Below, piece by piece: positions 18,246 to 26,213 of a stretch of 64,000 nt of DNA. Under the pieces are notes generated by a model. The model saw nothing but the letters and a program-made list of their open reading frames with translations. It searched no databases and was not told the origin of the DNA. The DNA comes from Clostridium sp. Its GTDB lineage: Bacteria > Bacillota > Clostridia > Lachnospirales > Lachnospiraceae. The DNA lies in NCBI GenBank assembly GCA_023664605.1, contig JAMPFF010000001.1, positions 448,682-512,681 on the forward strand. The letters run 5' to 3'. The position numbers and the translations under genes were made by a program. Numbering within the stretch: position 1 is the stretch's first letter; each line of letters starts with the position of its first letter.

Positions 18246-20558
18246 ATGGCAGAAGAAGAGAAAAAAGAGGTTGTTTTTGATGATGGAAGAATCGAGGCAA
18301 TAGAGGAATTTCAGAGTCCTGAGACATTGTATCAGGAATTAATTGCCCGTGTGAAAAAATATCATCCGTCCGACGATATTTCCCTGATTGAAAAAGCCTA
18401 TCAGGTGGCGTATGAGGCGCATAAGGACCAGGTTCGTAAATCCGGAGAGCCGTATATCATCCATCCTCTTTGCGTGGCGATTATTCTGGCCGATTTGGAA
18501 CTGGATAAGGAGACGATAGTAGCGGGGCTTTTGCACGACGTTGTGGAGGATACGCCGATAACGGACGAGGAAATCGAGGAAAAATTCGGCGCGGACGTGG
18601 CGCTTTTGGTAGACGGCGTTACCAAACTGGATAAGCTGAATTTCCACGGGGAAAACAATAACGATAAGGATGCGGAGAAGCTGGAGAGACAGGCGGAAAA
18701 TCTGCGGAAGATGTTTTTAGCGATGGCAAAGGATATCCGCGTTATTATCATTAAACTGGCCGACAGGCTGCATAATATGAGAACCCTGCAATACAGAAGC
18801 CCGGAAAAACAAAAGGAAGTCGCAAGGGAAACGCTGGATATTTATTCGCCTATCGCGCAGAGGCTTGGCATTTCCAGAATTAAGGTGGAACTGGATGATT
18901 TATCGTTAAAATATCTGGAGCCGGAAGCGTATTATGACTTGGTAGACACGATTGCGGTCCGTAAGAGCGTAAGGGAGAAATATATCCAGTCTATCGTAGA
19001 CGAAGTGAGCGAGCATATCGTGCGCGCGGGCATCAAGGCGCATATCGACGGGCGTATTAAGCATTTTTTCAGTATCTATAAAAAGATGAAAAATCAGAAT
19101 AAGACGATTGACCAGATTTATGATTTGTTTGCGGTGCGTATTATTGTGGATACGGTGAAAGACTGTTACGCGGCGCTTGGCGTTATCCACGAGATGTATA
19201 AACCGATTCCGGGGCGTTTTAAGGACTATATTGCGATGCCGAAACCCAATATGTACCAATCGCTGCATACAACGTTAATCGGTTCCGGCGGTCAGCCTTT
19301 TGAGATACAGATACGGACGTATGAGATGCACAAGGCGGCGGAATACGGTATTGCGGCGCATTGGAAATATAAAGAAGCCTCCGACGGCAAAAAGGTGGAA
19401 ACGCAGGAGGAGGAGAAGTTAGTCTGGCTGCGCCAGATTTTGGAATGGCAGCAGACGGCGGAGGATAACAAGGAATTTTTAAAGCTCTTAAAAAGCGATT
19501 TGAATCTGTTTTCGGATTATGTGTACTGCTTTACGCCGACGGGAGACGTTAAAAACCTGCCGGCAGGCTCTACGCCGATTGATTTTGCCTATAATATCCA
19601 TAGCGCGGTCGGCAATAAAATGATTGGCGCGAGGGTAAACGGCAAGCTTGTAACGATAGATTACGAGATAAAAAACGGCGACCAGATAGAAATTATGACG
19701 TCGCAAAACTCCAAGGGACCGAGCCGCGACTGGTTAAACATTGTCAGAAGCACACAGGCAAAAAATAAAATCAACCAGTGGTTTAAACAGCAGTTAAAAG
19801 AGGACAATATTGTCAAAGGAAAAGAATTAATTACAAACTACTGTAAGGCGAAGTCCATTAATACACAGGATATTATGATTCCGCAGTATGAGAGCGCAAT
19901 CATGAAAAAGTACGGGTTCAGGGATTGGGATTCCGTGCTGGCGGCGGTTGGACATGGCGGACTCAAAGAGGGTCAGATTATCAACCGGATGCAGGAGATG
20001 TATGACGCCGACCATAAGAGGGAAGTATCCGACGAAGAAGTGCTTGCCGAAGTACAGGAAAATGCACAGCGCAGCAGAATGCAGTCCAAAAAGGGAAGCA
20101 GCGGCATCGTCGTAAAGGGCATCCATGATGTGGCGGTCAGATTTTCCAAGTGCTGCTCTCCCGTGCCGGGAGATGAAATTGTCGGTTTTGTGACGAGAGG
20201 ACGGGGCGTTTCCATTCACCGTACGGACTGTATCAATATATTGAATCTGCCGGAAATTGACCGTGTCAGGCTGATTGACGCGGAGTGGCAGCGTGCCGTG
20301 GACGAGGACGGAGACGAAAAATATTTTGCGGAAATCAGCATTTATGCGCATAACAGAAACGGTCTTTTAGCGGATGTTTCCAGGGCGCTTACCGAAAAGG
20401 ATATTGATATTCTTGCTTTAAATACCAGAATTAATAAACAGGGAACGGCAACGATGGAAGTCAGTTTTGAAATTCGCAGCAGGGAGGAACTGAACCGGAT
20501 TATCGATAAGATTCGGACAATCGAGAGTGTGATTGATATCGAAAGAACGACCAGTTGA
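18246..20558 (+). CDS. rel: bifunctional (p)ppGpp synthetase/hydrolase Rel
   Basis: A 770-residue stringent-response enzyme. The N-terminal HD hydrolase domain (about 45-200) contains LLHDVVEDT. The synthetase domain (about 250-375) contains RFKDYIAMPKPNMYQSLHTT; the RFKD form is typical of bifunctional Rel rather than synthetase-only RelA. A TGS domain (FTPTGDVKNLPAGSTPIDFAY) and a C-terminal ACT domain (about 695-770) sense ribosome state. It makes ppGpp from ATP and GTP/GDP on amino-acid starvation and degrades it otherwise. A TATAAT at 18174-18179 may serve as its -10 box. The MBL-fold gene follows 30 bases later, as is common in Firmicutes. Confidence 0.97.
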   Translation: MAEEEKKEVVFDDGRIEAIEEFQSPETLYQELIARVKKYHPSDDISLIEKAYQVAYEAHKDQVRKSGEPYIIHPLCVAIILADLELDKETIVAGLLHDVVEDTPITDEEIEEKFGADVALLVDGVTKLDKLNFHGENNNDKDAEKLERQAENLRKMFLAMAKDIRVIIIKLADRLHNMRTLQYRSPEKQKEVARETLDIYSPIAQRLGISRIKVELDDLSLKYLEPEAYYDLVDTIAVRKSVREKYIQSIVDEVSEHIVRAGIKAHIDGRIKHFFSIYKKMKNQNKTIDQIYDLFAVRIIVDTVKDCYAALGVIHEMYKPIPGRFKDYIAMPKPNMYQSLHTTLIGSGGQPFEIQIRTYEMHKAAEYGIAAHWKYKEASDGKKVETQEEEKLVWLRQILEWQQTAEDNKEFLKLLKSDLNLFSDYVYCFTPTGDVKNLPAGSTPIDFAYNIHSAVGNKMIGARVNGKLVTIDYEIKNGDQIEIMTSQNSKGPSRDWLNIVRSTQAKNKINQWFKQQLKEDNIVKGKELITNYCKAKSINTQDIMIPQYESAIMKKYGFRDWDSVLAAVGHGGLKEGQIINRMQEMYDADHKREVSDEEVLAEVQENAQRSRMQSKKGSSGIVVKGIHDVAVRFSKCCSPVPGDEIVGFVTRGRGVSIHRTDCINILNLPEIDRVRLIDAEWQRAVDEDGDEKYFAEISIYAHNRNGLLADVSRALTEKDIDILALNTRINKQGTATMEVSFEIRSREELNRIIDKIRTIESVIDIERTTS

Positions 20559-20588
20559 TATTTTCGAGAGAAAGGAGTATAATGCCAT

Positions 20589-21218
20589 ATGGCGAATTTG
20601 AAAGTCGGAAGGCTGATGTTGGGAATCTGCCAGACAAACTGCTACTTTGTGTATGAAGAGGGAAAAAAAGACGTGATTTTTTTTGACCCGGCAGATAAAG
20701 GCGACTATATTTATGAAGCATTGTCCGGGCAGGGGTTTCGGATAGCGGGCATTTTACTGACGCACGGACATTTTGACCATATATGGGGAACCAATAAACT
20801 GCGGGAGTTATCCGGTGCGCCGATTTATGCCTATGAAGAGGAAAAGGCATTGTGCGAGGACGCGGTTACCAATGTATCGGAGCAGGTCGGCAGGCCCTAT
20901 ACGGTTATCCCCGACGGATATTTAAAAGACGGGGAGAAAATTACGATTGCGGATATGACCTGTGAGCTGATTGCCACGCCCGGACATACGATTGGGAGCT
21001 GCTGCTACTATTTTAAAGAGGACGGCATTTTAATCAGCGGCGACACGCTCTTTCAGGAATCGGTGGGCAGGACGGATTTGGCGACGGGCAGCATGAGCGC
21101 GATTGTCCGCTCCATTAAGGAAAGACTGTTTATCCTGCCGGATGATGTAAAAGTATATCCCGGACACGGACCCGTAACGGATATCGGACATGAAAAACAG
21201 TATAATCCATTTTGTTAA
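20589..21218 (+). CDS. metallo-beta-lactamase-fold hydrolase (glyoxalase II-like)
   Basis: A 209-residue cytoplasmic MBL-fold hydrolase. The metal-binding motif THGHFDHIWG (HxHxDH) is followed by the later ligands in ATPGHTIGS, SGDTLF and PGHGP. Length and motif order match the small GloB-like subgroup (YcbL/YqgX type), which hydrolyses thioesters such as S-lactoylglutathione or its bacillithiol or cysteine analogues. The AAGGAG ribosome site lies about 11 bases before ATG 20589. It directly follows rel. The natural substrate cannot be told from sequence. Confidence 0.85.
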   Translation: MANLKVGRLMLGICQTNCYFVYEEGKKDVIFFDPADKGDYIYEALSGQGFRIAGILLTHGHFDHIWGTNKLRELSGAPIYAYEEEKALCEDAVTNVSEQVGRPYTVIPDGYLKDGEKITIADMTCELIATPGHTIGSCCYYFKEDGILISGDTLFQESVGRTDLATGSMSAIVRSIKERLFILPDDVKVYPGHGPVTDIGHEKQYNPFC

Positions 21219-21244
21219 AATGTAATATCAGGAGGACATAAAAG

Positions 21245-21514
21245 ATGAAAAGATGTTTAGGCGTATTAAAGTTTGTTTATTTTGGAACCTGCTTTTTTAT
21301 ATTGATGGGTAATACCGCATTTGCTTATATAGACCCGTCGGCAGTAACCTATATTATCCAAGCGGTGGCGGCGGTATTTATCGCGCTTGGCGCAGTGCTT
21401 ACCGTATTCCGCCATAAAATATTCGCGTTCTTTAAAAAGAATTCCAAGAAAACGGCAAAAAGGGAAATTCACGTAAAAGAAGATGCGTCTGAAGATACGA
21501 AAGCGGATGAATAG
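21245..21514 (+). CDS. small membrane protein heading the surface-polymer locus
   Basis: An 89-residue protein with two hydrophobic segments. Residues 6-27 act as a signal-like helix ending near AFA; a second helix spans about 33-55. The segment AYIDPSAVTYIIQAVAAVF is characteristic of a small family that I recall next to sulfatase-like and polysaccharide genes in gut Clostridia; the family is uncharacterised. A charged Lys/Glu tail follows. ATG is preceded by AGGAGG. It starts 26 bases after the MBL gene and 22 bases before the YidC-TagF fusion gene, so co-transcription with the latter is likely. Role unknown. Confidence 0.7.
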   Translation: MKRCLGVLKFVYFGTCFFILMGNTAFAYIDPSAVTYIIQAVAAVFIALGAVLTVFRHKIFAFFKKNSKKTAKREIHVKEDASEDTKADE

Positions 21515-21536
21515 AAAGGACTATTGGTAGACGGTT

Positions 21537-23606
21537 ATGCAGATAATAGGAGATGTGTTCGGCTGGATTATGTATGGATGTTATAATATCACGCATAATC
21601 ATTCTTACGGCCTTACAATTATATTATTCACACTGCTGACGAAAATTATCTTACTGCCCGTTTCTGTTATGGTGCAGAAAAACTCCATTAAAATGGTGAA
21701 GATGTATCCGCAGATGAATCATATCAAGGCAAAATATTTCGGTAATAAGGATATGATTTCTGAGGAACAGTATGCTCTTTATAAAAAAGAGAAATACCAT
21801 CCTATGTTAGACCTTTTACCGGTTATTTTACAGTTGATTGTACTGATGGGGGTCATTGATGTTATTTATAAGCCGCTGCGCCATCTTTTACACATTGGGC
21901 AGGAATATATTGATGCGGCGGTTATGACATTCAGTTCCCTTACCGGCATCAGCGCCGAAGTCGGCTCCGTGCAGATACAACTGGTGGATTATTTTACCAA
22001 TACGGAAGATATCTCAGCTTTTGCGGCGGTTTTACCAAACAATATTTTAAATCAGATTGATTCGCTGGATTTAACTTTCTGCGGGTTTGATTTAGGCGTG
22101 GTTCCGTCTGCGATGGGGTGGAATATTTCGATTCTGGTACCGATACTGGCGGCGCTTTCTGCATGGCTTATGTGTTATACACAGAATAAAGCCAATGTTT
22201 TGCAGTCGGAGCAGAGTAAAACCAATCAGATGGTGACCCTGCTGCTATCTGTAGGCTTATCCTTGTATCTGGGCTTTTTTGTGCCTGCGGGAGTCGGTTT
22301 CTATTGGATTTTAAGCAATTTAATGTCGATTGCGATAATGTATATCCTGAATTTTTGCATCAATCCTAAAAAATATATTGATTATGAGGCATTGGAGGAA
22401 AGCAAAGAAGAACTTGCCAATGTGCAGCAGTATATGACTAAGGCGGACGGCAAAGCGGATAAGGAGTTTGCCGCTTTGGAAAAGCAGGATTACAAAAGGT
22501 TTTTGAAATATGAAAATAAGCAGCTTGTATTTTATTCTGAAAAGAACGGTTTTTATAAATATTTTCAGGATATCATTGAAATCATTTTAAAAAAGACGGA
22601 CATTGTGATTCACTATATTACAAGCGACCCGCATGATGCAGCGCTTACACTGCAAAGCGAGAATTTTCAGGTCTATTATATCGGCGAAAACAAGCTGATT
22701 GTTTTGATGATGAAGATGGATGCGGATATGGTTGTGATGACGACGCCGGATTTGCAAAAGTACCATATTAAGCGTTCTATGGTCAGGGATGATGTGGAGT
22801 ATGTGTATATAGACCATGGCATTAACAGTACCAATCTGATGTTCAGAAAACATGCGTTGGATTATTTCGATACGGTATTTGTTTCCAATGATATCAGCTA
22901 TCAGGAAATCAAAAAGCAGGAGGAAGTCTACGGCTTAAAACCTAAGACGCTTGTCAGATACGGGTACGCATTGATTGATAATATGATAGCAAGCTATGAA
23001 AGCCAGCCGGTAAGAAATAATGAACCTAAGGTAATTCTAATCGCTCCGTCATGGCAGGAAAATAATATACTTGATTTGTGCATTGATGATATTTTGCAAA
23101 ACGTACTAGGGGGGGGATATCACGTTATATTACGGCCTCATCCGCAGTATATAAGACATTTTGAGGGGAAACTGACTGCCTTAAAAGAGAAGTACGCAAA
23201 ATATCCTGATTTTGAGATGCAGATGGATTTTTCATCCAATGAAACAGTATTTAATGCGGACATTCTGATAACGGACTGGTCGGGAATCGCTTATGAGTAT
23301 TCTTTTACGACATTAAAACCGACGTTATTTATTAATACACCTATGAAAATGTTAAATCCGGATTATGAAGAGATAGGAGTTACGCCGTTTGATATTGTTA
23401 TCAGAAATCAGATGGGAATATCTCTTGAAACAGATCAGCTTGCCAATATGAATGAAGTGGTGCAGAAACTGTTATATGATAACAGCTATAACAAAGAAGA
23501 GCTTCGTCGAATGAGAGAAAAATATTTATATAATATTTCCAGCAGCGCAAAAGTCGGGGCGGATTATATGATTAACCGTTTAATTGAAATTTCCCGAAAC
23601 GCTTAA
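21537..23606 (+). CDS. YidC/Oxa1-like domain fused to CDP-glycerol glycerophosphotransferase-like domain
   Basis: A 689-residue two-domain protein. Residues ~1-285 match YidC/Oxa1 insertases: YGLTIILFTLLTKIILLP, then a cytoplasmic hairpin (YPQMNHIKAKYF), DLLPVILQLIVLMGV, and late helices including FVPAGVGFYWILSNLMSI. The groove Arg of YidC proteins is Lys here. Residues ~300-689 match the TagB/TagF family that transfers glycerol-phosphate from CDP-glycerol in teichoic acid synthesis (VYIDHGINSTNLM, ILRPHPQY, ILITDWSGIAYEY). The frame crosses the boundary without a break. An eight-G tract at 23109-23116 encodes Gly525-Gly527 inside the transferase domain; slippage there would truncate the enzyme. 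It probably adds or polymerises a phospho-polyol unit at the membrane; the role of the YidC part is unknown. Confidence 0.85.
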   Translation: MQIIGDVFGWIMYGCYNITHNHSYGLTIILFTLLTKIILLPVSVMVQKNSIKMVKMYPQMNHIKAKYFGNKDMISEEQYALYKKEKYHPMLDLLPVILQLIVLMGVIDVIYKPLRHLLHIGQEYIDAAVMTFSSLTGISAEVGSVQIQLVDYFTNTEDISAFAAVLPNNILNQIDSLDLTFCGFDLGVVPSAMGWNISILVPILAALSAWLMCYTQNKANVLQSEQSKTNQMVTLLLSVGLSLYLGFFVPAGVGFYWILSNLMSIAIMYILNFCINPKKYIDYEALEESKEELANVQQYMTKADGKADKEFAALEKQDYKRFLKYENKQLVFYSEKNGFYKYFQDIIEIILKKTDIVIHYITSDPHDAALTLQSENFQVYYIGENKLIVLMMKMDADMVVMTTPDLQKYHIKRSMVRDDVEYVYIDHGINSTNLMFRKHALDYFDTVFVSNDISYQEIKKQEEVYGLKPKTLVRYGYALIDNMIASYESQPVRNNEPKVILIAPSWQENNILDLCIDDILQNVLGGGYHVILRPHPQYIRHFEGKLTALKEKYAKYPDFEMQMDFSSNETVFNADILITDWSGIAYEYSFTTLKPTLFINTPMKMLNPDYEEIGVTPFDIVIRNQMGISLETDQLANMNEVVQKLLYDNSYNKEELRRMREKYLYNISSSAKVGADYMINRLIEISRNA
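23109..23116 (+). repeat. G8 homopolymer tract inside the YidC-TagF fusion gene (in frame)
   Basis: Eight consecutive G within CTA-GGG-GGG-GGA. The present length keeps the gene open. Gain or loss of one G would stop translation within the glycerophosphotransferase domain. See the matching G9 tract in the next gene. Confidence 0.9.
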
Positions 23607-23629
23607 ATGGAGAAAGAGGCGGTACAAGA

Positions 23630-24350
23630 ATGAATAAACAGTGGCAGAATATATGGAATAAAAAAACGATGGACGGCATTGACTTAAACAGAGATGAGTT
23701 CAGCGTGTTTTGCGACTTGAAAAAGGCGGACGGTTTTGATGTGAACGTACATGATGAAGAAGCATATTTTCAGGCTTTTTACCGGGAGTGGATGGAAATG
23801 TATGAGCGGTTAAAGGAAATCACCCCCAATGCCATCCAAAGCGTCTATGAAGTCGGGTGTGGAAGCGGGGTTAATCTATATCTTTTTAACAACCGGATAA
23901 AAGACGCTGTGATAGGCGGCATTGATTATTCTCAGGGGTTGGTTGATATTGCACGGAATATACTCTCGGGGGGGGGCAATAACGTGTGGAAGCGCAGATA
24001 CCATAGATATAGAAGAGAAATATGACTTAGTTATGGCAGACAGCGTATTTCAGTATTTCGGCAGTCTTACATATGCAGAGGATGTTTTAAATAAAATGAT
24101 TAAAAAGTCCAATAAGGCGGTATATGTATCAGAAATACATGATGTGGAGCTGAAAGAGGAATGGCTTGCGTATAGAAGAAAGTCCATGGAAGATTATGAC
24201 CGGATTTATGAAGGGCTTGACAAGTTGTTTTACGGCAGGGAATGGTTTACGGATATTGCCGGGAAGCATGGAAAGCAGGCGGTTTTTACAAAGGGTGAAA
24301 ATCCTGAATATTGGAACAGTAAATATGTGTTTAATTGTTTTATTTTTTAA
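23630..24350 (+). pseudogene. SAM-dependent methyltransferase, frame broken at a G9 tract (likely phase-off)
   Basis: The gene would encode about 239 residues. The first part has a class I methyltransferase motif I, VYEVGCGSGVNLYLF (about residues 80-94), and motif II GGIDYSQGLVDIARN. At 23968-23976 nine G occur; with nine the frame ends at 24025, shortly after the tract. With eight G it would read on as LSGGAITCGSADTIDIEE, then YDLVMADSVFQYF (post-motif region) to a stop at 24350. Both halves keep coding character, so decay is recent or reversible. Methylation of a sugar or polymer in the locus is plausible. A sequencing miscall is the alternative explanation. It starts 23 bases after the fusion gene. 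Confidence 0.85.
23968..23976 (+). repeat. G9 homopolymer tract in the methyltransferase gene (out of frame by one)
   Basis: Nine consecutive G beginning at the third base of a Ser codon. Eight G, as in the tract of the preceding gene, would restore the full reading frame. Confidence 0.9.
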
Positions 24351-24370
24351 TCGGGAAGGAATACGGTATT

Positions 24371-26197
24371 ATGCAGGCGGTAATATTAGCGGCCGGAATG
24401 GGAAAACGGCTTCAAAAATTAACAAAAAATAATACAAAGTGTATGGTAGAAGTGAACGGCGTTACGCTGATAGAGAGAGCCTTGCGCATTCTGGATAAGA
24501 AGTGCTTGAGCCGTATTATTATTGTTGTCGGTTATGAGAGTAAAAAACTGATGGATTATATTGAGAGTCTGCATATTAATACGCCAGTTCGGTATATCGA
24601 TAACAAGATTTATCATAAAACGAATAATATTTATTCGCTGGCGCTGGCAAAGGATTGCCTGACGGCAGAAGATACGCTTATCCTGGAATCGGATTTGATA
24701 TTTGAGGAAGCGGTTATCGATATTTTATTGCAGGATAAGCGGGAAACGCTTGCACTGGCGGACAAGTTTGAAAGTTGGATGGACGGCACCTGTATGGTAT
24801 TGGATGATGATGACTGTATTTGTGATTTTATTCCGGGCAAATACTTAAAGTTCAGTGAAAAGGAAAAGTATTATAAGACGGTTAATATCTATAAGTTCAG
24901 CCAGCATTTTTCCAAGAACACTTATGTGCCGTTTTTAGAGGCTTATGAGACGGCCATGGGCAATAATGAGTATTACGAGTCGGTTATTAAACTGATTGCA
25001 CTGCTGGATACGAAAGAAATACGTGCAAAACGGTTGGATGGACAGATTTGGTATGAAATAGACGATATTCAGGATTTGGATGTTGCGTGTAGTCTGTTTA
25101 CGGAGGATGATGCGGATAAATACAGGGCAATCACAAAACGCTATGGCGGTTATTGGCGTTACCCCAAACTTCTGGATTTCTGTTACCTCGTAAATCCATA
25201 TTATCCGCCGGAAAAAATGACGGAGGAAATAAAGTCCAATTTTGAGACATTATTAACGCAGTATCCGTCGGGAATGCGGGTAAACAGCCTGCTTGCGGCC
25301 AAAAACTTCAATATAGACCAGGATTATATTGTGATAGGAAACGGAGCGGCTGAATTGATTCAGGTATTGATGAGAAACATACAGGGAAAAGCGGGATTTA
25401 TAAGGCCGACATTTGAGGAATATCCGAACCGTTACCAGGAAGAGAACAGCGTTTATATGAATGTGGATAGCGAATACTTTTCCTATTCGGCGGATGATAT
25501 TATTACCTTTTTCGGGGAAAATCCGGTGGATGTTTTAGTCATTGTAAATCCGGATAATCCCAGTGGAAACTATATCAACATGGCGGGATTAAAACGCCTG
25601 ATAGAGTGGTGTAAGCAAAATAATATAAAACTTATCATTGATGAAAGTTTTGTGGATTTTGTTGACAGTGATGATTCTTTGGAGCAGTTGACGCTGATTG
25701 CAGAAGATATTCTGGAAACATATGAAGGTCTGTTTGTGATTAAGAGCATATCCAAGTCTTATGGCATTCCGGGCATCCGGCTTGGCGTTATGGCAAGCGC
25801 AGACAAAGAAGCGATAAAACAGATAAAGGTTGAAATTCCTATCTGGAATATTAATTCCTTTGGCGAATTTTATATGCAGATAGCGGAAAAGTACCGTAAA
25901 GCCTATATAGCGGCAATTACTAAGATTAAGGAAACACGAAATGACTTTTTGGGCAAATTAGAGAAAATGGAAATGCTGCATGTCATTCCGTCACAGGCCA
26001 ATTATATTATGTGTGAAATTGTGGACGGAACAAACAGCAATGATTTAGCATGTTATCTTTTGCAAAGAAATATACTGATTAAAGATTTAGCGGAAAAGAT
26101 AAAAAATGGAAGACAGTATATTCGTTTAGCCGTCAGGCGCAGGGAAGAAAACGATTATTTAATTCAGTGCCTGCAGGAATATGAAAAAAGGGGCTGA
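24371..26197 (+). CDS. nucleotidyltransferase-aminotransferase fusion protein
   Basis: A 608-residue two-domain cytoplasmic enzyme. Residues 1-235 are a LicC-like sugar/choline-phosphate nucleotidyltransferase: QAVILAAGMGKRLQKLTKN, followed by KCMVEVNGVTLIERAL and LESDLIFEE. Residues ~255-608 are a fold-type I, HisC/CobD-like PLP enzyme: VNPDNPSGNYINM, IIDESFVDFVD, SISKSYGIPGIRLG with PLP-binding Lys462 and the carboxylate Arg in GIRLG. ATG 24371 is chosen because GGAAGG lies 12 bases upstream. Comparable fusions occur in bacteria that activate aminoethylphosphonate or choline-phosphate with CTP, so it may make a CDP-activated amino compound to decorate the surface polymer; this is inference. 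It ends two bases before the convergent sulfatase-like gene. Confidence 0.85.
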   Translation: MQAVILAAGMGKRLQKLTKNNTKCMVEVNGVTLIERALRILDKKCLSRIIIVVGYESKKLMDYIESLHINTPVRYIDNKIYHKTNNIYSLALAKDCLTAEDTLILESDLIFEEAVIDILLQDKRETLALADKFESWMDGTCMVLDDDDCICDFIPGKYLKFSEKEKYYKTVNIYKFSQHFSKNTYVPFLEAYETAMGNNEYYESVIKLIALLDTKEIRAKRLDGQIWYEIDDIQDLDVACSLFTEDDADKYRAITKRYGGYWRYPKLLDFCYLVNPYYPPEKMTEEIKSNFETLLTQYPSGMRVNSLLAAKNFNIDQDYIVIGNGAAELIQVLMRNIQGKAGFIRPTFEEYPNRYQEENSVYMNVDSEYFSYSADDIITFFGENPVDVLVIVNPDNPSGNYINMAGLKRLIEWCKQNNIKLIIDESFVDFVDSDDSLEQLTLIAEDILETYEGLFVIKSISKSYGIPGIRLGVMASADKEAIKQIKVEIPIWNINSFGEFYMQIAEKYRKAYIAAITKIKETRNDFLGKLEKMEMLHVIPSQANYIMCEIVDGTNSNDLACYLLQRNILIKDLAEKIKNGRQYIRLAVRRREENDYLIQCLQEYEKRG

Positions 26198-26213
26198 CGC
26201 TACTGCGTCAGCC
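26192..26213. terminator. palindrome shared by two convergent gene ends
   Basis: GGCTGACGC, TACT, GCGTCAGCC form a perfect 9-bp hairpin that contains both stop codons (plus strand at 26195-26197, minus strand at 26200-26202). A-rich sequence lies on its left, so it could terminate the minus-strand transcript. Confidence 0.6.
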
